From NCBI GenBank assembly GCA_015655165.1, contig JAATFN010000283.1:1-5939 (forward strand): a DNA stretch of 5,939 bases. The letters are read 5' to 3'. The notes under the pieces are model-generated. The model saw only the letters and a program-made list of their open reading frames with translations, had not been told where the DNA came from and ran no database searches. The DNA is from Betaproteobacteria bacterium. GTDB lineage: Bacteria > Pseudomonadota > Gammaproteobacteria > Burkholderiales > Burkholderiaceae_D. Below are positions 1 to 5,786 of the stretch, piece after piece. The position numbers and the translations under genes were made by a program. Each line of letters opens with the position of its first letter. Position 1 is the stretch's first letter.

Positions 1-238
1 CAACTTCTGCAGCATCAGCGTGGCGCAGGGCCAACGGTGTAAAAAGGCCATGGTAGGATTCTTCCTGCTGTTTGCCATCCAACAGTGCACCCAGATTAGC
101 GCGTAAGAAAGGCAAGCCGATAATTACATCTGCTTTTGAAATGATTTTATGTGCGCGCAGTGTCATGTTGTCAGTATCACCAATACCGGTGCTGACCAGA
201 TAGAATTTTCCACCGACATGTTTAGAAACGACTTCCAT
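1..238 (-). CDS. Tetrapyrrole (corrin/porphyrin) methylase family protein, N-terminal fragment
   Basis: From the ATG at 238 an open frame of 79 codons runs off the left edge without a stop. The peptide starts MEVVSKHVGGKFYLVSTGIG, and then DTDNMTLRAHKIISKADVI and an IGLPFLRANL segment follow. This is the start of the SAM-dependent tetrapyrrole methylase fold: a first beta strand, a glycine-rich loop (GxGxGDxD), a TLRA helix and an ADVI strand. Typical members have GPGDPDLLTLRA; here the loop is GIGDTDN, with Ile and Thr in place of the two prolines. Members include CysG/CobA uroporphyrinogen methylases, cobalamin-pathway methylases and the rRNA methylase RsmI. The fragment does not look like RsmI, which has ATPIGNLxD, but cannot be placed further. 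A weak GGGA precedes the ATG. It has no evident link to the catabolic genes. Confidence 0.75.
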   Translation of the reverse strand, partial: MEVVSKHVGGKFYLVSTGIGDTDNMTLRAHKIISKADVIIGLPFLRANLGALLDGKQQEESYHGLFTPLALRHADAAEV

Positions 239-309
239 TATTTTCCCATTCAATATTGATACAGAACCATTCCAGAAATGATGGCATGTATTAATCTTCT
301 TGGCAAAAC

Positions 310-387
310 TCAAATCCAAATATATTGCAAACGATGTCTCTTTAACAAATCGTGTTCGCCGATAATGAATCCAAAATATTTAAACAT
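310..387 (-). CDS. Possible 25-residue small ORF in the intergenic gap
   Basis: On the minus strand an ATG at 387 opens 25 codons to a TGA at 312-310. AGGA stands about 5 nt before the ATG. The peptide begins MFKYFGFIIGEHD and is basic and aromatic toward its end (LLKRHR, then YIWI). I recognise no family. The spacing of the ribosome-binding motif is good, but an ORF this short in AT-rich DNA is often chance. It could be a small protein, a leader peptide ahead of the methylase gene, or nothing. Confidence 0.2.
   Translation of the reverse strand: MFKYFGFIIGEHDLLKRHRLQYIWI
319..348 (-). promoter_or_regulatory. Candidate sigma70 promoter for the tetrapyrrole methylase gene
   Basis: On the minus strand TTGTTA (348-343, 4 of 6 against TTGACA) is followed after 18 nt by TATATT (324-319, 5 of 6 against TATAAT). 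Transcription would begin near 311-313 and leave a leader of about 75 nt before the ATG at 238. The position fits a separate transcript for the methylase, but the match is moderate and the region is AT-rich. Confidence 0.3.
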
Positions 388-421
388 GGTCGTCCTATCC
401 CAGCTACCGAATGATCAGATA

Positions 422-1093
422 TCAATGGCTATTCTTTTTCTCGGACATATTGCTGACCCACCGTACAGCTGGCCACAACAATACCATATAAATCAATGCC
501 GACAAGACGAGCGGTGCAGGACTATACAACAACGACTGTGCATCCCGTGCCGTTCTTAATAGCTCTGGCATTCCTAGCACACTGGCTATGGTAGTCATCT
601 TGATGACTTGCAGGCTATTGTTACATATCTCGGGATTCGTATTTTTTAATACCTGTGGCAATACAACATATATCATGGTCTGGAATTGATTCATGCCAGT
701 TGATCTAGCGGCTTCAAATTGGCCTTCTGGAATTGCCTCAATCCCAGCACGCAAAATTTCTCCATAATAGCAAGCTGTGCTTAACATCAAACTTACTGCA
801 ATAATGGGCCAATTCGAGAATCCCATTTCCCAGAAATTTGACAGAAAACTGATAAAAATTAACAATACTAAAGGTGGTAAAGCACGAAACAAATCAATAT
901 AGATAAAAAATATGCCGCGTATATAACGTGATTTGACAATTGTCGTACACAACGCTACCAAAAGACCGGAAACAATCCCCAGACCAATTGCAACAACAGA
1001 CAATTGAACCGTCATTTTCAGTCCTTGCATGAGCAAAGGAAATACATTCTTGAAAATGTCAATATTAAAAAAAACCTGAATAATGTCATGCAT
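422..1093 (-). CDS. ABC transporter permease, HisM/GlnP type (second of two)
   Basis: A 223-residue inner-membrane permease and the last gene of the transporter set. Hydrophobic segments lie near 16-50, 60-86, 96-110, 140-175 and 192-213. It carries DLFRALPPLVLLIFISF (67-83), EAA loop GQFEAARSTG at 124-133 and VLPQV at 144-148, the same positions as in its neighbour. In the stretch usually reading KDTSLAS it has KMTTIAS, so the Asp is replaced by Met, while the partner permease keeps RDTALGS. This asymmetry may mean that the two subunits contribute unequally to the translocation path. The ATG at 1093 lies 3 nt after the upstream TAA; ribosome binding is weak (GGGA about 10 nt upstream), so translation probably depends on coupling. 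It ends at a TGA with no intrinsic terminator visible behind it. Confidence 0.93.
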   Translation of the reverse strand: MHDIIQVFFNIDIFKNVFPLLMQGLKMTVQLSVVAIGLGIVSGLLVALCTTIVKSRYIRGIFFIYIDLFRALPPLVLLIFISFLSNFWEMGFSNWPIIAVSLMLSTACYYGEILRAGIEAIPEGQFEAARSTGMNQFQTMIYVVLPQVLKNTNPEICNNSLQVIKMTTIASVLGMPELLRTARDAQSLLYSPAPLVLSALIYMVLLWPAVRWVSNMSEKKNSH

Positions 1094-1096
1094 GAC

Positions 1097-1771
1097 TTAT
1101 TTTTCCCATTTCCAATGTTTTTCCATATATCGGCTACCGACAACAATAGGTAAAAACAGTAATAGGTATAACAAGACACTTACCGTCAGTGGAGAAGGAT
1201 TACCTGAGTGCGACGCTGCAGATTGAGATGCCCCCAAAATCTCTGTTAAACCAATGGCAGAACCTAGTGCCGTGTCGCGGGTTACCGATATCACTTTACT
1301 CGTCAATGGTGCCAATACCATTCTGTACACTTGCGGAAGAATCACCAAATACATGGTTTGCAACCATGATAAGCCTGTTGAACGGGCAGCTTCAAATTGT
1401 CCATTTGGCAGCGAGCGCATACCTGACCAGAGACTTTCTTCAACATATGCAGACAAGATTACCGACAACGTCAGCCAAGTCGTCACAAACGGTGAAATCG
1501 AAATATCCAGATACGGTGCGCAGAAAAACACCAAAATCAGCATCACCAGAGGAGGAAGTGTTCTTAATATATCGACATAGGCAATCACCAATCTAGATAG
1601 GGACACAATGCCGATATTTCTGATGACGGCAAGAACCGTCCCCAACAACATGCCACTAAGTGTAATCAAGAAAGCCAGCCAGATTGTAATCCCAAGACTT
1701 GCCAGAATATCGGGCCAATATCTGGAAATGACATCCATATCAAAAAAGACATCAGCAATTCCGATTTCCAT
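1097..1771 (-). CDS. ABC transporter permease, HisM/GlnP type (first of two)
   Basis: A 224-residue inner-membrane permease with about five hydrophobic segments, at roughly 21-50, 58-86, 94-112, 145-175 and 194-213, as expected for this family. An early element DILRTLPPLVMLILVFF (67-83) corresponds to the conserved RGTPxxVQ segment. The cytoplasmic EAA loop that docks on the ATPase is GQFEAARSTG followed by ILPQV (124-148). The TRDTALGSAIGLTEI stretch (164-178) matches the conserved KDTSLAS-IG-xEL region. The ATG at 1771 follows the ATPase stop by 1 nt, with GAAAGAG a little upstream. Its stop lies 3 nt before the second permease. Equal length and identical EAA-loop positions show the two permeases are paralogues that should form a heterodimer. 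Confidence 0.93.
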   Translation of the reverse strand: MEIGIADVFFDMDVISRYWPDILASLGITIWLAFLITLSGMLLGTVLAVIRNIGIVSLSRLVIAYVDILRTLPPLVMLILVFFCAPYLDISISPFVTTWLTLSVILSAYVEESLWSGMRSLPNGQFEAARSTGLSWLQTMYLVILPQVYRMVLAPLTSKVISVTRDTALGSAIGLTEILGASQSAASHSGNPSPLTVSVLLYLLLFLPIVVGSRYMEKHWKWEK

Positions 1772-1772
1772 A

Positions 1773-2516
1773 TCAGGGCTCTTTCAAATATCTTGATAGA
1801 AATGCTTGTGTCCGTTCATGCTGCGGATGTTTAAAAATTCTCTCGGGTGCTCCCTGCTCAATAATTTTTCCGCCATCCATAAAAACAACACGGTCAGCTG
1901 CCTCATATGCAAAACCCATTTCATGGGTCACCACAAGCATTGTCATCCCCATCGTTTTCAAGTTTTTCATGACGCTTAAGACACTACCAACCAATTCCGG
2001 ATCTAATGCACTTGTAGGCTCATCTAGCAACAATATCTCGGGATCAAGCGCAATAGCACGCGCAATCCCGACACGTTGTTGCTGTCCACCCGATAATTCA
2101 CCCGGCCATGCATGCGCTTTATCGGCTAAATTAACCTTCGTCAAAGCAAGCAATGCTTTTTCTTCCGCATCTTTTCTGGAGAGTTTTTTAACATGGCGCA
2201 ATGCCAAAGTCACATTGCCCAACACCTTTAAATGGGGATACAGATTAAACTGCTGAAATACCATCCCCATTCGTTGTCTTAATATATTAAGGTTCGTATC
2301 TGCTTTGGTCACTTCTTCCCTGCCAAGCATGACTTGCCCACTCGAAATATCTTCTAGTCTGTTGCAGCACCTTAAAAGACTGCTCTTGCCTGAACCTGAA
2401 GGGCCAATAATACAAATCAACTCTCCATGGTTCACGGTCAAATCAATACCCCGTAAAACAAGATTATCGTTGTATTTTTTTTCCAAACCAATGATGTCGA
2501 GAACTGGGTAAGTCAT
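1773..2516 (-). CDS. ABC transporter ATP-binding protein, polar amino acid type
   Basis: This is the cytoplasmic ATPase that powers the importer, 247 residues from the ATG at 2516 (252 if the ATG at 2531 is used). All nucleotide-binding motifs are present in order: A-loop region EKKYNDN, Walker A GPSGSGKS (38-45), Q-loop [10 protein letters not shown] (86-95), signature LSGGQQQR (141-148), Walker B ILLLDEP (161-167), D-loop SALD (169-172) and the switch His198 in VVTHEMGFA. The C-terminus, [29 protein letters not shown], is the usual ending of the GlnQ/HisP/ArtP group and carries no extra regulatory domain. Its TGA is 1 nt from the first permease ATG (TGATATG), so tight coupling is expected. 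It should form a homodimer under the two permeases encoded downstream. The family is certain; the transported compound is not. Confidence 0.95.
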   Translation of the reverse strand: MTYPVLDIIGLEKKYNDNLVLRGIDLTVNHGELICIIGPSGSGKSSLLRCCNRLEDISSGQVMLGREEVTKADTNLNILRQRMGMVFQQFNLYPHLKVLGNVTLALRHVKKLSRKDAEEKALLALTKVNLADKAHAWPGELSGGQQQRVGIARAIALDPEILLLDEPTSALDPELVGSVLSVMKNLKTMGMTMLVVTHEMGFAYEAADRVVFMDGGKIIEQGAPERIFKHPQHERTQAFLSRYLKEP

Positions 2517-2522
2517 GCCTGT

Positions 2523-2526
2523 CTCC
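2523..2526 (-). promoter_or_regulatory. Shine-Dalgarno GGAG favouring the ATPase start at 2516
   Basis: GGAG on the minus strand lies 6 nt before the ATG at 2516. The alternative ATG at 2531 overlaps the binding-protein stop as TAATG and has no clear ribosome binding site, though termination-reinitiation could use it. The two readings differ by five residues (MTETG). Confidence 0.55.
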
Positions 2527-2530
2527 GTCA

Positions 2531-3385
2531 TTACTTAGCGCAAGTTAATGTCACTGGCGTTGGATCATAACCAGGGAAATTTTGAATACCGGTACCAACA
2601 CCAATCTTGACACTTGCCGAATCGGCTGCAGGCGTCACATCAAACCATTTCTGGCTCAATTTCACAATGACACCTTTTTGCTTCAAACATTTCAATGCAT
2701 TAGAGAATTTTGCGCGTAATGCCTCGTCATTTTTACGAAAACTGATCGCTACAACATTGCCCGAGTTAATCGAATAGGTGGCGACTTTCAATAAAGGATT
2801 TTGTTTTGCAGCCCAACTGGTAACAGGCATTGTTGCCATATTTGCATAAGCACGGCCAGCCAATACTGCTTGAATGGCATCGGCATTTGTACTGTACGAC
2901 TCAATCAGATAACCATATTTGTCCTGATTAGCTTGCAACCATCTCTCCAGTGGATTGCCTTTATTAACGGCAACAACTTTACCTTTTAATTCTTCAATAC
3001 TTTTAATATCCGCAGCAGATTTTTTAACGACAAACGAATATTGTGAATTCAAATAGCCTTCTGTAAATAAAAGTGCATTAGCTTGTTCCAAGGTCGCTGT
3101 TATTGGTGCCACGACAAAGTCATATTTTTTTGAATTCAGCCCTGGCAAGATCGCATTTAATTCGACACCATCTACATTAATAGTGGCGCCCATTTCTTTT
3201 GCCAATTCTGCTGCCAAATCAATATTAAAACCAACCAACTTACCTGATAAATCACGCATCGCATGTGGTGCATACGTCGCATCCACCGCAGTGTTATATG
3301 TTTCAGCCGCTACTGCCGTACTGATACACATGGCGGCAACAAAAGAAAAAACCTTCATTCCTGCTGCTTTTTTCATCATTTCCAT
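2531..3385 (-). CDS. ABC transporter substrate-binding protein, polar amino acid (SBP_bac_3) type
   Basis: From the ATG at 3385 the protein has 284 residues. Residues 1-27 form a Sec signal peptide ([11 protein letters not shown], a hydrophobic core, then AVAA before Glu28), so the mature protein is periplasmic. The family-3 binding fold shows as [20 protein letters not shown] (33-52), [15 protein letters not shown], then [21 protein letters not shown] and [11 protein letters not shown], with the second lobe ending at LSQKWFDV. Unusually, the position of the conserved carboxylate-binding Arg (ITPER in relatives) is Gln101 (TATLEQAN), and the usual ligand Asp after GRxDA is Thr185 ([11 protein letters not shown]). 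A tail of about 35 residues follows the last helix and ends LTCAK; with Cys233 it offers a possible disulfide. The gene leads the transporter set and shares one base with an ATG in TAATG at its 3' end. Ligand is unknown and may not be a standard amino acid. Confidence 0.9.
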   Translation of the reverse strand: MEMMKKAAGMKVFSFVAAMCISTAVAAETYNTAVDATYAPHAMRDLSGKLVGFNIDLAAELAKEMGATINVDGVELNAILPGLNSKKYDFVVAPITATLEQANALLFTEGYLNSQYSFVVKKSAADIKSIEELKGKVVAVNKGNPLERWLQANQDKYGYLIESYSTNADAIQAVLAGRAYANMATMPVTSWAAKQNPLLKVATYSINSGNVVAISFRKNDEALRAKFSNALKCLKQKGVIVKLSQKWFDVTPAADSASVKIGVGTGIQNFPGYDPTPVTLTCAK

Positions 3386-3391
3386 TTCAAT

Positions 3392-3396
3392 TCCCT
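3392..3396 (-). promoter_or_regulatory. Shine-Dalgarno AGGGA deciding the binding-protein start
   Basis: AGGGA on the minus strand ends 6 nt before the ATG at 3385. Starting there puts the basic residues and hydrophobic core of the signal peptide at the N-terminus. The longer reading from 3421 adds 12 residues including charged VIDRFFEQG, which would sit badly ahead of a signal peptide. Confidence 0.65.
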
Positions 3397-3470
3397 GTTC
3401 AAAAAATCGATCAATAACCACATACTTTATCCAAACACTTTCTTCCCCTGCTTATCTCCAGCCTATATAT

Positions 3471-4793
3471 TCATGACAATACATAGGGCAAAGACCATCC
3501 CCCTGATCTGACCAGAACAGGTGCAATTGCTTTTGCAACAGCTAATAATTTTTCGTCGGAATAACGCGGTCCTGTCAGTGTTAATCCTACCGGTAATGCA
3601 TTCGGCCCCTTATATGCAGGAATATTGATGCAAGGAGCATGCAACAGGGATATCGAACGATTAAAGACAGAATCACCTGTACTTTTTAATCCCAATGTTG
3701 CCTCACCTGGCGCGCTAGGCGTCAAAATCGCGTCATACATCGATGTGGCCTGATCAAATAACATGCGGCACTTTGCAGCCAGGTCATAGGCATGCACTAT
3801 CTGTGCTTTAGAAATACCTCTTCTGTTTTCAACTTGTCCTTGAAAGTCTTCATGCAATAAATGTTTTGCACGACGATATTCTTGCAGAAATGCTACCGTT
3901 CCTTCGCTGTACATAATGACTGACTGTGCATCATTGAGTTGATTGAATTCAGACGGCAGTACCAATTTCTCAACAGAGACACCCGCTTCTTGCATGGCTA
4001 GAATTGCATTTGACATCGCATCACGTGTTTCCTGCTCTGCCTTATCCCATTCTGGTTGACAATAGTAGGCAATACGTGCGCCCTTTAATGGAAACGCAAG
4101 GATATCCTGTGTTGGAATGATGTTATAAATATGAGATAACACGATTAAATCATCTACACAACGGCCATACCACCCTAGCGTGTCAAGAGACGCTGCATAG
4201 CGTTTTAACCCCTCACTACTGACCGCATTCCAGGTTGGCTTCATTGCATACACACCACAAAACGAAGCCGGCCGAATAATCGATCCACCTGTTTGCGTAC
4301 CCAATGTTACCGGCACGTGATAATCAGCGACTGCAGCACCTGATCCACTAGATGAGCCGCCAGGAGTACGGGCATGATCAAACGGGTTGGTCGTTACTGC
4401 ACGCCGCCCCATCGCAGCGAATTCTACGGTGTCAGTTTTGCCTAAAATTAATGCGCCAGCATTGCGTAAGATCGATATACATGCTGCATCGACGTTTGGA
4501 TAATGCCGATAATAGATAGGCGAATTGTATTGCGTTGGCATGTCGCACGTCATAATGACATCTTTAATACCTATAGGCAGTCCGTGTAGCAAGCCTTTAT
4601 TTTCTTGCCGGTCCAGCTCGCGTGCCTGACGCAATAATGCTTCTGGCTCAATATAGGTCCATGCGCACACTTGTGCATCACGTGATGCAATACGATCCAA
4701 ACAGTCACGCACGTATGCTTCAACCTTGAGTGTATTATTCCTAATACATTGAATAGCCTGAAACCCTGTTAATAAAGCAGAAGACTGTGTCAT
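3471..4793 (-). CDS. Amidase signature family hydrolase
   Basis: The 440-residue protein is a full-length amidase-signature enzyme, a family that hydrolyses amide or carbamoyl bonds and releases ammonia or an amine. The triad is visible: Lys77 in GLPIGIKDV, the cis-Ser in PGGSSSGSGAA (Ser147 or Ser148) and the nucleophile Ser171 in GTQTGGSIIRPASFCG. Further markers are LGKTDTVEFA (117-126), a GVYAMKPT stretch (180-187), DAILTPSAPGEA (354-365) and NALPVGLTLTGPR (398-410). No signal peptide or membrane segment is seen, so it is cytoplasmic. The ATG at 4793 follows a GGAAAG and is the natural start. It lies 77 nt after the deacetylase-like gene and 85 nt before the importer, in the same direction. 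Substrate cannot be read from sequence: this family includes GatA, allophanate hydrolases, aryl and aliphatic amidases. No GatB or GatC neighbour is seen here, and the context favours a catabolic amidase acting on a ring-opened ureide or imported amide. Confidence 0.93.
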   Translation of the reverse strand: MTQSSALLTGFQAIQCIRNNTLKVEAYVRDCLDRIASRDAQVCAWTYIEPEALLRQARELDRQENKGLLHGLPIGIKDVIMTCDMPTQYNSPIYYRHYPNVDAACISILRNAGALILGKTDTVEFAAMGRRAVTTNPFDHARTPGGSSSGSGAAVADYHVPVTLGTQTGGSIIRPASFCGVYAMKPTWNAVSSEGLKRYAASLDTLGWYGRCVDDLIVLSHIYNIIPTQDILAFPLKGARIAYYCQPEWDKAEQETRDAMSNAILAMQEAGVSVEKLVLPSEFNQLNDAQSVIMYSEGTVAFLQEYRRAKHLLHEDFQGQVENRRGISKAQIVHAYDLAAKCRMLFDQATSMYDAILTPSAPGEATLGLKSTGDSVFNRSISLLHAPCINIPAYKGPNALPVGLTLTGPRYSDEKLLAVAKAIAPVLVRSGGWSLPYVLS

Positions 4794-4870
4794 ATCTTTC
4801 CATACATCGTTACATCATCTTGCCGTATTTTTATCGTGCAAATACTATGCCAGTCCACTAAAGACACTAC

Positions 4871-5785
4871 TTACTTGTTATGTGAATGGTGTTTATACCA
4901 ATGCTTGGCAATATCTTCCCTGCGACATACCCAAACATGCTGTTTTTCCAAGACATAATCTAAAAAACGTGCAAGCCCTACTGCCCTTCCCGGGTGACCG
5001 ACCAGTCTTAGGTGTAATCCGACTGACATCATCTTCGGTGCAACAGCGCCCTCTTCATACAGCATGTCGAAACTGTCACGTAAATACTCGAAAAAATCAT
5101 TGGCTGTCGCCATTGCTCCACGACTAAATTTTCCATCGTTATTTGCAAGGCTATAGGGGATGATCAAGTGATGACGCCCCAAGACATTGCTCCAGTATGG
5201 CAATTCATCGTTATACGCATCCGAGTCATAAAGAAAACCACCATGTTCTACCAACAAACGGCGTGTATTGATTGTTGGTGCATAACGGCAATACCAACCA
5301 ACAGGTGGTTTACCTATACTGCGCGTAATAGAATCATATGCAGCATGAATTTCTTCTGCTTCTTGTTCTGCTGTAAAACGTTGTGCCCGAACCCATCGTC
5401 TGCCGTGACTACACACATCATAACCAGCATCGCAGATTGCTTGTGCAACTGCAGGGTTCCGTTCCAAAGCCAGGGCAGTTGCAAACACTGTCGCTGTCAT
5501 TTTTCGTTCTTGCAACAATCTGAAGACACGCCAGATACCAACGCGACTACCGTATTCATACATCGACTCGGAAGCAAGGTCACGTCCTTCAAAACCACCT
5601 GCCCCACCTTCTGTTAGCCCAGTTTCTGTTTCACCGTCGCCATCGGCAAACGATAGTTCAGAGCCTTCTTCGTAATTAATAACAAAATTCAACGCTAACC
5701 TTGCATTATCTGGCCAGTGCGGATGAGGAAGGTTCTTGCCATAACCAACAAAATCTCTATTCAAATGATCACATGTGTCATTCAT
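4871..5785 (-). CDS. PuuE-like polysaccharide deacetylase family hydrolase (allantoinase-like)
   Basis: The protein has 304 residues, close to the size of PuuE allantoinases. PuuE opens the hydantoin ring of allantoin using a polysaccharide-deacetylase (NodB) fold. Family landmarks are the N-terminal DFVGYGKNLPHPHWP (11-25), NFVINYEEG (33-41), ESMYEYGSRVGIWR (73-86), the YDVCSHGRRW strand with its His (122-131), GGFLYDSDAYNDELPYW (182-198), PKMMSVGLHLRLVGHPGR (250-267) and a C-terminal VWVCRREDIAKHW (284-296). No signal peptide is seen, so it should be cytoplasmic, which fits a metabolic hydrolase rather than a cell-wall deacetylase. The loop GWYCRYAPTINTRRL (163-177) differs from the GWYTGR-type loop I recall for characterised PuuE, so the substrate may be a related cyclic amide. 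The start at 5785 is set by AAGGAG. The AllA-like gene lies upstream and an amidase 77 nt downstream, supporting ureide-type catabolism. Family is confident; substrate is uncertain. Confidence 0.88.
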   Translation of the reverse strand: MNDTCDHLNRDFVGYGKNLPHPHWPDNARLALNFVINYEEGSELSFADGDGETETGLTEGGAGGFEGRDLASESMYEYGSRVGIWRVFRLLQERKMTATVFATALALERNPAVAQAICDAGYDVCSHGRRWVRAQRFTAEQEAEEIHAAYDSITRSIGKPPVGWYCRYAPTINTRRLLVEHGGFLYDSDAYNDELPYWSNVLGRHHLIIPYSLANNDGKFSRGAMATANDFFEYLRDSFDMLYEEGAVAPKMMSVGLHLRLVGHPGRAVGLARFLDYVLEKQHVWVCRREDIAKHWYKHHSHNK

Positions 5786-5786
5786 G

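Larger units (their letters stand above)
239..421. other. Intergenic gap between transporter and methylase gene
   Basis: This 183-bp gap is the longest between confident genes in the window. It holds the weak promoter candidate and the doubtful 25-codon ORF listed separately, plus a 10-nt palindrome TCAATATTGA at 250-259. No GC-rich hairpin with a T-run was found on the minus strand, so transcription from the transporter operon could continue into the methylase gene. Confidence 0.6.

Noticed and set aside
250..259. 10-nt palindrome TCAATATTGA just upstream of the methylase ATG as an operator
   Set aside because: Short, fully AT-dominated and single-copy in the gap; such palindromes are expected by chance in AT-rich spacers.
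412..424. TGAT-cagat-ATCA inverted repeat at the end of the second permease as a terminator
   Set aside because: The stem has only 4 bp with low GC content and no T-run follows on the minus strand.
278..559. Plus-strand open frame of 93 codons over the transporter end and the intergenic gap
   Set aside because: It overlaps the end of the second permease on the opposite strand, is Cys- and Gln-rich without family resemblance, and has no convincing ribosome binding site.
1189..1796. Several plus-strand open frames across the first permease gene
   Set aside because: They are antisense shadows of a clear permease; the peptides show no domain and the minus-strand frame explains the region.
1969..2511. 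Plus-strand open frames opposite the ATPase gene
   Set aside because: The minus strand encodes every ABC ATPase motif here; the opposite peptides are low-complexity shadows.
2801..3511. Plus-strand open frames opposite the binding-protein gene
   Set aside because: They lie antisense to a recognisable secreted binding protein and read as unordered Cys/His-rich peptides.
4794..4870. Internal promoter or hairpin in the gap before the amidase gene
   Set aside because: A GATAAA and a 4-bp TTGC/GCAA pairing are present, but no acceptable -35 element or stable stem was found.
4882..5617. Plus-strand open frames of 81 and 149 codons opposite the deacetylase-like gene
   Set aside because: The minus-strand reading carries a dense set of conserved family motifs, and the opposite peptides are Cys-rich with no recognisable fold.
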